A DNA stretch of 12,890 nt from Paracoccaceae bacterium. GTDB lineage: Bacteria; Pseudomonadota; Alphaproteobacteria; Rhodobacterales; Rhodobacteraceae. The stretch covers positions 1 through 12,890 of the forward strand of contig JALWJU010000421.1 of NCBI GenBank assembly GCA_026997055.1, read 5' to 3'. This document shows positions 7,300 to 12,890 of the stretch, piece after piece. How positions within the stretch are numbered: the stretch's first letter is position 1; each line of letters opens with the position of its first letter. The translations under genes and the position numbers were made by a program. The notes under the pieces are model-generated. The model had not been told where the DNA came from and made no database searches. It saw only the letters and a list, made by a program, of their open reading frames with translations.

Positions 7300-7311
7300 G
7301 ACGTGATGTGT

Positions 7312-8328
7312 TCAGCGGAAGGGCGGCGAGTAGATCAGGCCACCTTCGGTCCACTGGGCGTTGAGGCCGCGCGACAGGCCGAGCGGGGTCTTTTCGCCGA
7401 TATTGGCTTCGAAGATCTCGCCATAGTTGCCGCTGACCTTGATCGCACGGATCAGCCACTCCTTGTCGAGGCCGAGCATCTCGCCCAGGTTGCCCTCGGT
7501 GCCGAGCATCCGGTTGATCTCCGGGTTGTTGGTCCCCTTGGCCAGCTCGTCCACATTGGCCGAGGTGATGCCGAGCTCTTCAGCCGAAATCAGGCCGTTG
7601 AGCACCCAGCGCACGATGTCGCCCCACTGGTTGTCGCCGTGGCGCACGAGCGGGCCGAGCGGCTCCTTGGAAATGATCTCGGGCAGCACCACGAAATCGT
7701 CCGGGTTCTCGAAGGCGGCACGGGTGGCGGCCAGGCCCGAAGCGTCGGTGGTCAGCGTGTCACAGGCGCCGGCCAGGAACTGCTGCTGGGCTTCGGCGTT
7801 GGTTTCGATCGGCACCGGCTCGTAGCTCATGTTATTGGAGCGGAAGTAATCCGCCAGGTTGAGCTCGGTGGTGGTGCCGGTCTGGATGCAGACGGTGGCG
7901 CCGTCCAGCTCCTTGGCCGAGCTGACGCCCAGCGACTTGGGCACCATGAAGCCCTGGCCGTCGTAATAGTTCACGCCGACGAATTCGAACTTCAGGTCCA
8001 CGTCGCGGGTGAAGGTCCAGGTGGTGTTGCGCGCCAGCATGTCCACCTCGCCGGAAGCCAGCGCGGTGAAGCGGGTCTTGCCGGTGGTGGGCACGAAATT
8101 GACCGCATCGGAATCGCCCAGGACCGCGGCAGCGACCGCCCGGCAGACCGCGACATCGAAGCCGTTCCAGCGGCCGTTGGCGTCGGGCGCGGCAAAGCCC
8201 ACCAGGCCGGTGGATACGCCGCAGTTCAGCTTGCCGCGGGCCTTCACGTCGTCGAGCGTGCTGGCCACGGAGGCCGTTGCAGCAAGACCGGCGATCGTCA
8301 GCGCGCCAAGAAATACGGATTTTTTCAT
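7312..8328 (-). CDS. bztA: Amino-acid ABC transporter periplasmic substrate-binding protein BztA
   Basis: The periplasmic receptor of the Bzt system, expected to bind glutamate, glutamine, aspartate and asparagine and deliver them to BztBC. The 338-residue precursor starts with a clear signal peptide: MKKS, a hydrophobic core VFLGALTIAGLAA, and probable cleavage after SVA (residue 22). The mature part matches family 3 solute-binding proteins: GKLNCGVSTG (32-41), GFDVAVCRA (56-64), the R-F-T-A-L-A-S-G-E-V-D motif at 86-96, WTFTRDVDL (104-112), and the C-terminal NYGEIFEANIG. Cysteines occur at 36, 62, 147 and 189. The start at 8328 was chosen because it begins the signal peptide and follows GGAAGAGG; the frame is open further upstream to about 8664, but that part overlaps the ATP12 gene. 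It is the first gene of bztABCD. Confidence 0.97.
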   Translation of the reverse strand: MKKSVFLGALTIAGLAATASVASTLDDVKARGKLNCGVSTGLVGFAAPDANGRWNGFDVAVCRAVAAAVLGDSDAVNFVPTTGKTRFTALASGEVDMLARNTTWTFTRDVDLKFEFVGVNYYDGQGFMVPKSLGVSSAKELDGATVCIQTGTTTELNLADYFRSNNMSYEPVPIETNAEAQQQFLAGACDTLTTDASGLAATRAAFENPDDFVVLPEIISKEPLGPLVRHGDNQWGDIVRWVLNGLISAEELGITSANVDELAKGTNNPEINRMLGTEGNLGEMLGLDKEWLIRAIKVSGNYGEIFEANIGEKTPLGLSRGLNAQWTEGGLIYSPPFR

Positions 8329-8525
8329 GTTTACCTCTTCCTGAGTGTTCGCCCCGAAGGGCGCTTTTCCGGCATGAAGCCAGTTTTGAAAGCTGAAAGG
8401 AACTCCCCCTCTCAAGCGCTTACTGTGGCCGCAAACAGGCAAAAACGTCAAGTGATTCATCACCAATATTAATGGAATGTTAACGGGAATCTCCCCCGGG
8501 CCGGCGCGCCATCGGACTCCACGCC
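8329..8525 (-). promoter_or_regulatory. bztA leader and probable promoter region
   Basis: This 197-base gap lies between the ATP12 gene stop and bztA and is more AT-rich in its middle than its surroundings. On the minus strand it holds, in order, an AT-rich block around 8462-8483; an inverted repeat GTGAT-(2)-ATCAC at 8452-8463; a TTGACG -35-like box at 8451-8446; and only weak -10 candidates 17-19 bases on (CCACAG, CACAGT, ACAGTA). Closer to the gene, a very stable CGCCC-TTCG-GGGCG hairpin sits at 8363-8350, and GGAAGAGG serves as ribosome-binding site. The abutting -35-like box and inverted repeat suggest a regulated promoter, but no specific regulator can be named. Confidence 0.5.
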
Positions 8526-9230
8526 TTATGGTTGATTGCAGAATGCGAAGAAGCGCGCTGCATGGGAGAAATCGCGCTTCTTGCACGCCCTCAGCGCAAG
8601 CGCCTCGGCGTCCTCTCCCCACTGGCGCTCCTGCCAGAGTTCGTCGAGAATCGCCCGCGCCCACAATTCTTCATGGTCGAGCAAGGACTTGGTGACCGCA
8701 AATGCCAGAACCAGCGAGCCGGAGATGGTCACAAGGTCGTGAAAAGCCGATAATTCAAAGGCATTCATGGCAAATACATGTTTGCGCAAACATGCCAGCG
8801 CCGCCGGATCCTGCGGCTGGTGGATGACTCCGGTGGCCGGCACGAGCCGCGCGCCCAGCGCCTCGGCGGCCCAGTCCAGAAGCGGATCCCACTTCTCGGC
8901 CTGAAGCGCGGCAAGCGCCTGCGGCTCGCTCGCGCGGTAGCACAACAGGTCCGAATCACCGTAGGCCGCGAGCATTTCCGCGACCTCATCGAACTGCGCC
9001 GACACCTTGTCGATCGCCGCATTGGCCATGCGGGTGGCGGGCATGTCGGCGGGGCGGACCTCTTCGCCGACCGCGTCCCATTCGGCGGCGACCATCTGCG
9101 CCAGCGCCCGGCTCGGCAGGACCATCGGCGCCTTGGCCGGGGTCTTGAGCGGGCGGGCATCCAGCGTCACCGCAAAGCCGCCCTCGACCGCCGGGGTTGC
9201 GACCTCTTTCCAGAAGCGTTTCATGGTCAT
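8526..9230 (-). CDS. ATP12-family F1-ATPase assembly chaperone
   Basis: A 234-residue member of the ATP12 family. In mitochondria ATP12 holds the F1 alpha subunit until it joins beta; the alphaproteobacterial proteins are presumed to do the same for AtpA in the cytoplasm. Visible family features are an N-terminal RFWKEVA and VTLDARPLKTP (21-31), the block EWDA...EVRPADMPATRMANAAID (50-74), YGDSDLLCYRA (90-100), and a helical C-terminal part containing ELWQERQWGEDAEA (197-210). The ATG at 9230 immediately follows the TGA of the pseudouridine synthase gene; another ATG two codons later gives MKRFWKEV and could be the true start. No strong terminator separates it from the bztA leader. The role in F1 assembly is by homology only. 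Confidence 0.92.
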   Translation of the reverse strand: MTMKRFWKEVATPAVEGGFAVTLDARPLKTPAKAPMVLPSRALAQMVAAEWDAVGEEVRPADMPATRMANAAIDKVSAQFDEVAEMLAAYGDSDLLCYRASEPQALAALQAEKWDPLLDWAAEALGARLVPATGVIHQPQDPAALACLRKHVFAMNAFELSAFHDLVTISGSLVLAFAVTKSLLDHEELWARAILDELWQERQWGEDAEALALRACKKRDFSHAARFFAFCNQP

Positions 9231-10289
9231 TCAGGCGCCCTCCTCGAACGGATCAGCCGGCGCATCGTCTTCGCTCAGCCCGAGCGCCGCCCAGCTCTGG
9301 GCCATGTGGGCGGGCAGCGGCGCGGTCAGGCTCAGCTTCTTGCCGGTAAAGGGATGGGAGAGCGTGAGGGAGCGCGCATGCAGGTGCAGCCTCCGGCTGA
9401 TCTCGCCGCCGATCCCCGCGCCCCAGCCATCGCCGAGATTTTCCTGCGAGGCACCGCCATATTTGCCATCGCCGATGATCGGGTGGCCGATCCCGGCCAT
9501 GTGGGCGCGCAGCTGGTGGGTGCGCCCGGTCACCGGCACCAGCGCCAGCCAGGCGGCGCGCCCGCCGAGATTTTCCAGCACCGCGTAATCGGTGAGCGCG
9601 TGTCTGGCGCCGGGGGTGGTCGCGACCTCGCGGGGATGGACGAGGCGCATCTTCTCGCCCTCGCCCGCCTTGCCGTGGCCCGCAGCCTTGAGCAGCCCGA
9701 AGCGGATCGAGCCCATGCGCGGTGTGGGCAGGCCGGCGACAAGCGCCCAGTAGATCTTGCGCGTGGCGCGGTCGCGAAAGGCGCGGGCAAGCGCGCTGGC
9801 GGCGCGCGGGCTGCGGGCCAGGAGCAGGATGCCGGACGTGTCCTTGTCGAGCCGGTGGACGAGGCGCGGCTTGTCGCCGCCAAAGCGGAGCGCCTCGGCG
9901 AGCCCGTCCACATGGCGCGCCTGCTTCGTGCCGCCCTGCACCGGCAGGCCGGCGGGCTTGTTGAGCGCGATCAGGTGCTCGTCGCGGTAGATCACCGCCG
10001 CGCGGATCATCTCGCGGTCCGTCTCGCTGATCGCCGCGCGCCGGATGGGGCGCTGGTCGCGAGGCGCGGGGTCGGGGGCCGGGTCGGGAAGCGGCGGGAT
10101 GCGGATCTCGGCGCCGGGGCCGATCCGGGTCGAAGGCTTGACGCGCGCGCCGCCGACGCGGATCTCGCCCTTGCGGCACATCTTCTCGATCCGCCCCTGC
10201 CCCAGATGCGGAAAGCGGCGGCGAAACCAGCGATCGAGCCGCTGCTCGGCCTCGTCCGGCCCGAGCGTGACCTTCCGCACCCGGCTCAT
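9231..10289 (-). CDS. rluC: RluC-type 23S rRNA pseudouridine synthase (RluA family)
   Basis: A 352-residue pseudouridine synthase that isomerises specific uridines, probably in 23S rRNA. An N-terminal S4 RNA-binding domain (about 14-64, with RLDRWFRRRF and KGEIRVGG) is joined by a Pro/Asp-rich linker (66-80) to the RluA catalytic domain. The catalytic motif HRLDKDTSG is at 145-153, with D148 the catalytic aspartate; GRTHQLRAH (255-263) and HPIIGDGKYGG (269-279) complete the core. A short acidic tail (EDDAPADPFEEGA) ends it. The start codon overlaps the crcB stop as ATGA, so translation is coupled. RluC (positions 955/2504/2580 in E. coli numbering) is the likeliest subtype because an S4 domain is present, but RluD-like specificity cannot be excluded by eye; the symbol is therefore tentative. 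Confidence 0.9.
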   Translation of the reverse strand: MSRVRKVTLGPDEAEQRLDRWFRRRFPHLGQGRIEKMCRKGEIRVGGARVKPSTRIGPGAEIRIPPLPDPAPDPAPRDQRPIRRAAISETDREMIRAAVIYRDEHLIALNKPAGLPVQGGTKQARHVDGLAEALRFGGDKPRLVHRLDKDTSGILLLARSPRAASALARAFRDRATRKIYWALVAGLPTPRMGSIRFGLLKAAGHGKAGEGEKMRLVHPREVATTPGARHALTDYAVLENLGGRAAWLALVPVTGRTHQLRAHMAGIGHPIIGDGKYGGASQENLGDGWGAGIGGEISRRLHLHARSLTLSHPFTGKKLSLTAPLPAHMAQSWAALGLSEDDAPADPFEEGA

Positions 10290-10663
10290 GCCATCAGCGC
10301 CCGCGTTGCAAGGATGCCGGCGACGATCGCCGCCAGCCCGACCACCAGCGTGCCGGCCACATAGGCGGCGGCGAGCCCGAACTGGCCGCGCTCGTAGAGG
10401 GTGAAGGCATCGAGCGAGAAGGCCGAGAAGGTCGTGTAGCCGCCGAGAATCCCGGTCATCAGCAGCGGCGCGAGATGGGTGCCGCCCCTCCTGGCCAGCA
10501 CCACCACCAGCACGCCCATGAGGAAGGAACCGGCGATATTCGCGATCACCGTGCCCCAGGGGAAACCGTGGCCGAAGAGTCGCGTGGCGGTGACATTGGT
10601 GAGATAGCGCGCGCCGGCGCCGATCGCGCCGCCGAGGGCGACCTGGAGGAGGTTTGTCAACAT
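10286..10663 (-). CDS. crcB: Fluoride channel CrcB/Fluc
   Basis: CrcB/Fluc forms a dual-topology dimeric channel that lets toxic fluoride leave the cytoplasm. The 125-residue protein has four hydrophobic segments (about 5-20, 35-56, 65-80 and 95-120). It also carries the characteristic residues: GAGARY near the start (15-20), N42 in the stretch TVIANIAGSFLMG, and GGYTTFSAFSLD (74-85), which holds the phenylalanines of the fluoride path and the Na-site region. The frame stays open to 10729, but the ATG at 10663 gives the family's normal N-terminus and the extension would overlap rarA. It starts 31 bases after the rarA stop, and its TGA overlaps the rluC start. There is no room for, and no sign of, a fluoride riboswitch upstream, so it looks constitutively expressed with its neighbours. 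Confidence 0.95.
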   Translation of the reverse strand: MLTNLLQVALGGAIGAGARYLTNVTATRLFGHGFPWGTVIANIAGSFLMGVLVVVLARRGGTHLAPLLMTGILGGYTTFSAFSLDAFTLYERGQFGLAAAYVAGTLVVGLAAIVAGILATRALMA

Positions 10664-10694
10664 GGCGCTTCTGTTGCGCGGGGGGGCGCGCTTG

Positions 10695-12035
10695 TCAAGC
10701 GCCGCTCCCCTCGCCCCCCCGTTTCGCACGCAGGCGGGCGAAATAGGCGAGGCGCTTTTTCAGCTCGCGCTCGAAGCCGCGCTCGACCGGCTGGTAGAAG
10801 CTTTCGCGCGCCATGCTCTCGGGGAAGTAGTCCTGGCCGGAAAAGCCGTCCTCGGCGTCGTGGTCATACTGATAGCCGGCGCCGTAGCCCTGCTCTTTCA
10901 TCAGCTTCGTGGGTGCGTTGAGGATGTGCTTTGGCGGTGGTTCGGAGCCGGTGGCGCGGGCCGATTTCATCGCCGCCTTGTAGGCGGTGTAGGCGGCGTT
11001 GGACTTGGGGGCCAGCGCCAGATAGGTGGCGGCCTGGGCCAGCGCCAGTTCGCCTTCGGGCGAGCCGAGGCGCTCGTAGGTATTCCAGGCGTCAAGGCAG
11101 ATGGCGTTGGCCTGCGGGTCGGCAAGGCCGATATCCTCGACCGCCATGCGGGTGAGGCGGCGGGCGATGAAGCGGGGGTCTTCGCCGCCGGCGAGCATCC
11201 GGGCGAGCCAGTAGAGCGCCGCGTCCGGGTCGGAGCCGCGGATGGATTTGTGCAGGGCGGAGATGAGGTTGTAATGGACCTCGCCGGACTTGTCATAGAC
11301 GGCGGCGCGGCGCGTCAGCCGGCGGGTCAGGGCGGCGGTGTCCAGCGGCGCGTCGGGAGGGCTCGCGCAAATCTGCTCGATCAGGTTCAGCAGGCTGCGC
11401 CCGTCGCCATCGGCCATTTCGATGAGCGCGGCGCGGGCCTCTTCGGTGAGCGGCAGGGGGGCGCCGAGCTCGGCCTCGGCACGGGCCGCGAGCTGCTCCA
11501 GCGCCTCGGGGGAAAGCCTTTGCAGGACAAGGACTTGCGCCCGGCTCAGCAGGGCTGCGTTAAGCTCGAAGGAGGGGTTTTCGGTGGTCGCGCCCACCAG
11601 CAGGATGGTGCCGTCTTCCATATGCGGCAGGAAGCCGTCCTGCTGGGCCTTGTTGAAGCGGTGGATCTCATCCACGAACAGGAGCGTGCGGCGGCCATTG
11701 GCGCGGCGCAGTTTCGCCGCCTCGAACACCTTGCGCAGTTCGGGAACGCCGGTGAAGATGGCGCTGATCTGCACGAAGGCGGCGTCGGTCTCGTCCGCCA
11801 GCAGGCGGGCGATGGTGGTCTTGCCCACGCCGGGCGGACCCCAGAGGATCAGCGAGCCGAGGCTGCCTGCCGCCAGCATCGCTCCGAGCGGCGCGTCGGG
11901 GGCCAGCAGGCGCTCCTGGCCCACCACATCCGCAAGCCGGCTCGGGCGCAGCCGGTCGGCGAGCGGGCGCGCGGCGCTGTCGGAGCTTTCGGCGGGGCTC
12001 ACCGGGCTCGCGGGAATGTCGAACAGGTCGGCCAT
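10695..12035 (-). CDS. rarA: Replication-associated recombination protein RarA (MgsA) AAA+ ATPase
   Basis: RarA/MgsA is a clamp-loader-related AAA+ ATPase that acts at stalled replication forks and DNA ends, related to yeast Mgs1 and human WRNIP1. In the 446 residues, PLADRLRPSRLADVVGQ (24-40) is the RFC-box-like start. Walker A GPPGVGKT is at 66-73, Walker B LLFVDEIH at 118-125 with RFNKAQQD after it, sensor 1 GATTENPSF at 148-156 and the arginine-finger region ALLSRAQV at 161-168. The C-terminal tetramerisation part includes KSIRGSDPDAALYWLARML and, later, YKYDH-like GYQYDHDAEDG. The protein starts MADLFDIP, ahead of a short Ser/Pro/Ala-rich linker. No clear ribosome-binding site precedes the ATG. 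It heads the minus-strand run rarA-crcB-rluC-ATP12. Very secure assignment. Confidence 0.97.
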   Translation of the reverse strand: MADLFDIPASPVSPAESSDSAARPLADRLRPSRLADVVGQERLLAPDAPLGAMLAAGSLGSLILWGPPGVGKTTIARLLADETDAAFVQISAIFTGVPELRKVFEAAKLRRANGRRTLLFVDEIHRFNKAQQDGFLPHMEDGTILLVGATTENPSFELNAALLSRAQVLVLQRLSPEALEQLAARAEAELGAPLPLTEEARAALIEMADGDGRSLLNLIEQICASPPDAPLDTAALTRRLTRRAAVYDKSGEVHYNLISALHKSIRGSDPDAALYWLARMLAGGEDPRFIARRLTRMAVEDIGLADPQANAICLDAWNTYERLGSPEGELALAQAATYLALAPKSNAAYTAYKAAMKSARATGSEPPPKHILNAPTKLMKEQGYGAGYQYDHDAEDGFSGQDYFPESMARESFYQPVERGFERELKKRLAYFARLRAKRGGEGSGA

Positions 12036-12100
12036 AAGGCGAATCTAGCGCCCCGGAAGACGGGGGGGAAGCGCGGAATGGATTTTCCTGCTCTTTCGTC

Positions 12101-12118
12101 TATACTGAGGCCGGGAGG
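12101..12118 (+). promoter_or_regulatory. -10 box and Shine-Dalgarno of the 60-aa gene
   Basis: TATACT at 12101-12106 matches the -10 consensus in five of six positions. A poor -35 (TGGATT, 12079-12084) lies 16 bases upstream. A start point at about 12112-12114 would fall at the edge of the strong ribosome-binding site GGGAGGAG (12113-12120), giving a leader of only about 13 bases before the ATG at 12126. The same AT-rich octamer read on the minus strand gives TATAGA, which could serve rarA, though no matching -35 is visible there. Confidence 0.5.
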
Positions 12119-12125
12119 AGCCGCC

Positions 12126-12308
12126 ATGAAACCGACGGATGCAGATCTGATCGAGGCGCTGAACGCCCTGCCGGAAGTGAAGCGGGCAGCCCTGCTCGAA
12201 TTTCTCGGTGTGGGTGGGAATGAGGAGGCCCGCGAACCCGGGCTCAGCGAACGGCTCGCGCTTTCCGCCTGGCTGCATCACGACAGCAGAAAAACCGCCG
12301 CGAACTGA
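12126..12308 (+). CDS. Small protein of unknown function (60 aa)
   Basis: I do not recognise this protein. Its 60 residues begin MKPTDADLIEALNALPEVKR and contain a probable helix with regularly spaced hydrophobics (LIEALNALPEVKRAALLEFL, about 8-27). A Gly/Asn/Glu-rich hinge (28-38) comes next, then a second predicted amphipathic helix (LSERLALSAWLHHDSRK, 40-56). There is no signal peptide or membrane segment and no cysteine. Evidence that it is real: a strong GGGAGGAG ribosome-binding site five bases from the ATG, a good -10 box, its own terminator, and a position between two genes on the opposite strand where no other gene would occupy the space. The two-helix layout could suit a small protein-protein or DNA-binding partner, but that is a guess. 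Confidence 0.7.
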   Translation: MKPTDADLIEALNALPEVKRAALLEFLGVGGNEEAREPGLSERLALSAWLHHDSRKTAAN

Positions 12309-12335
12309 GCCTCCGCGATCCGCCAATGACCAATG

Positions 12336-12368
12336 AAAAAGCCCCGCGCGCTGGCGGGGCCTTTCTTT
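12336..12368. terminator. Bidirectional intrinsic terminator between the 60-aa gene and rplQ
   Basis: GCCCCGC (12341-12347) and GCGGGGC (12354-12360) form a perfect 7-bp stem with a six-base loop. It is preceded by AAAAA and followed by CTTTCTTT. On the minus strand the stem is followed by TTTTT, ending the alpha operon after rplQ; on the plus strand CTTTCTTT ends the small gene. Confidence 0.9.
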
Positions 12369-12383
12369 ACCTGTGACCGAAGC

Positions 12384-12803
12384 TCAAAGCTCGGCTTCTT
12401 CCTCGGCGGCAAGGCGCGCCCTGTCGGCGGCACCCTTGGCCTCTTCGTCGCGATCGACGAATTCGATGATCGCCATCGGCGCCATGTCGCCATAGCGGAA
12501 GCCCGCCTTGAGCACGCGCACATAGCCGCCATTGCGCTCCTTGTAGCGGGGGCCGAGCACTTCGAACAGCTTCTTGACGTGCTGGTCCTGCTTGAGCCGG
12601 GCCGCGGCCTGGCGGCGGGCGTGCAGGTCGCCGCGCTTGGCCAGCGTGACCAGCTTTTCGACCACGCGGCGCAGTTCCTTGGCCTTGGGCAGGGTGGTCT
12701 TGATCTGCTCGTGCTCGATCAGCGAGCCGGCCATGTTGGCGAACAGCGCCTTGCGGTGCTCGTGGGTGCGGTTCAGGCGGCGATAGCCCTTCTTGTGACG
12801 CAT
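12384..12803 (-). CDS. rplQ: 50S ribosomal protein L17
   Basis: L17 is a primary large-subunit ribosomal protein near the peptide exit region. The 139-residue sequence begins with the family signature MRHKKGYRRLNR and continues HRKALFANMAGSLIEHEQIKT in pieces typical of bL17, with KAKELRRVVEKLVTLAK at 40-56 and the C-terminal core GGYVRVLKAGFRYGDMAPMAIIEFVDR (92-118). It has an Ala/Glu-rich extension after residue 118 (ending AAEEEAEL), making it longer than the E. coli protein; I recall such tails in alphaproteobacterial L17. AGAAGGA lies just upstream of the ATG as a good ribosome-binding site. rplQ normally ends the alpha operon after rpoA, which should lie just beyond the right edge of the window. 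Confidence 0.98.
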   Translation of the reverse strand: MRHKKGYRRLNRTHEHRKALFANMAGSLIEHEQIKTTLPKAKELRRVVEKLVTLAKRGDLHARRQAAARLKQDQHVKKLFEVLGPRYKERNGGYVRVLKAGFRYGDMAPMAIIEFVDRDEEAKGAADRARLAAEEEAEL

Positions 12804-12890
12804 CGGTTCATTCCTTCTTGTACTTTGTCCGGGGCGGCCTGCGTGCGCCTCCCCTCCTTTGGAGCGGGCGGGATTGCCCGTCTTTTGCCT
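12804..12890 (-). other. Leader between (unseen) upstream gene and rplQ
   Basis: These 87 bases hold the rplQ ribosome-binding site near 12812-12818 and two small inverted repeats: CTCC-TTT-GGAG (12854-12864) and CGGGC-GGGATT-GCCCG (12865-12880). The second is followed on the plus strand by TCTTTT, the wrong orientation for the presumed rpoA-rplQ transcript, so it is not called a terminator. No coding frame with good support is visible. Confidence 0.4.

Noticed and set aside
8329..8525. Possible sigma-54 promoter upstream of bztA (nitrogen control)
   Set aside because: I looked for a GG-N10-GC pattern near TGGC...GC strings such as TGGCTTCATGCC; spacing and the GC element do not fit.
8329..8664. 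N-terminal extension of bztA
   Set aside because: It would bury the signal peptide, overlap the ATP12 gene and ignore the good GGAAGAGG site before the ATG at 8328.
8778..10364. Long plus-strand open frame opposite the ATP12 and rluC genes
   Set aside because: Shadow frame in GC-rich DNA; the minus-strand genes have catalytic motifs and tight stop/start junctions, this frame has neither.
10662..12125. Upstream extension of the 60-aa gene to a 548-codon frame opposite rarA
   Set aside because: The extension is antisense to rarA with Gly/Gln/Arg-rich composition; the strong ribosome-binding site and -10 box point to the ATG at 12126.
1..12890. Mobile elements, CRISPR arrays, tRNA/rRNA genes, toxin-antitoxin or phage-defence genes
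   Set aside because: None of the expected signatures (transposase frames, regularly spaced repeats, cloverleaf sequences, defence domains) was found by eye; gene content and codon character look uniformly chromosomal.

Overview
The window is a stretch of GC-rich alphaproteobacterial chromosome, most likely from a member of the Rhodobacterales/Rhodobacteraceae. Four things point there: a complete bztABCD-type amino-acid ABC transporter with the unusually large permeases of that group; an ATP12-family F1-ATPase assembly chaperone, typical of alphaproteobacteria and mitochondria; the gene order yidC-engB-argB; and, downstream of argB, a hairpin-plus-GGAGTATTT element of a kind I recall as abundant in Rhodobacteraceae genomes. 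No mobile element, prophage, CRISPR array, tRNA or rRNA is visible, and every recognised gene is intact apart from yidC, which is cut by the window edge.

Layout. Plus strand, 2-3719: the C-terminal part of yidC (membrane protein insertase), engB (ribosome-assembly GTPase), argB (acetylglutamate kinase), a Rhodobacterales-type extragenic element, a membrane sterol desaturase/fatty-acid hydroxylase family protein, and a SixA-like histidine phosphatase. A bidirectional terminator at 3722-3746 closes this side. Minus strand, reading from 12035 down to 3766: rarA, crcB, an RluC-type pseudouridine synthase and an ATP12 chaperone form a tight run. The bztA-bztB-bztC-bztD transporter operon follows, with its own leader region. 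Within it, a strong hairpin with a T-run separates the binding protein (bztA) from the membrane and ATPase genes. At the right end rplQ (minus) is the last gene of the ribosomal alpha operon. Between rplQ and rarA sits a 60-codon plus-strand gene of unknown function, with its own good -10 box, a strong ribosome-binding site and a terminator shared with rplQ.

How the genes work together. Most are housekeeping: membrane protein insertion, ribosome assembly and rRNA modification, arginine synthesis, replication-fork maintenance, fluoride export and F1-ATPase assembly. The one large functional module is the Bzt transporter. BztA would capture acidic amino acids and their amides in the periplasm, BztB and BztC would form the channel, and BztD would supply ATP hydrolysis. 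I see no obviously new multi-gene system. The items most worth a second look are the 60-aa orphan gene, the extragenic repeat, the intra-operon hairpin in bzt and the structured bztA leader.
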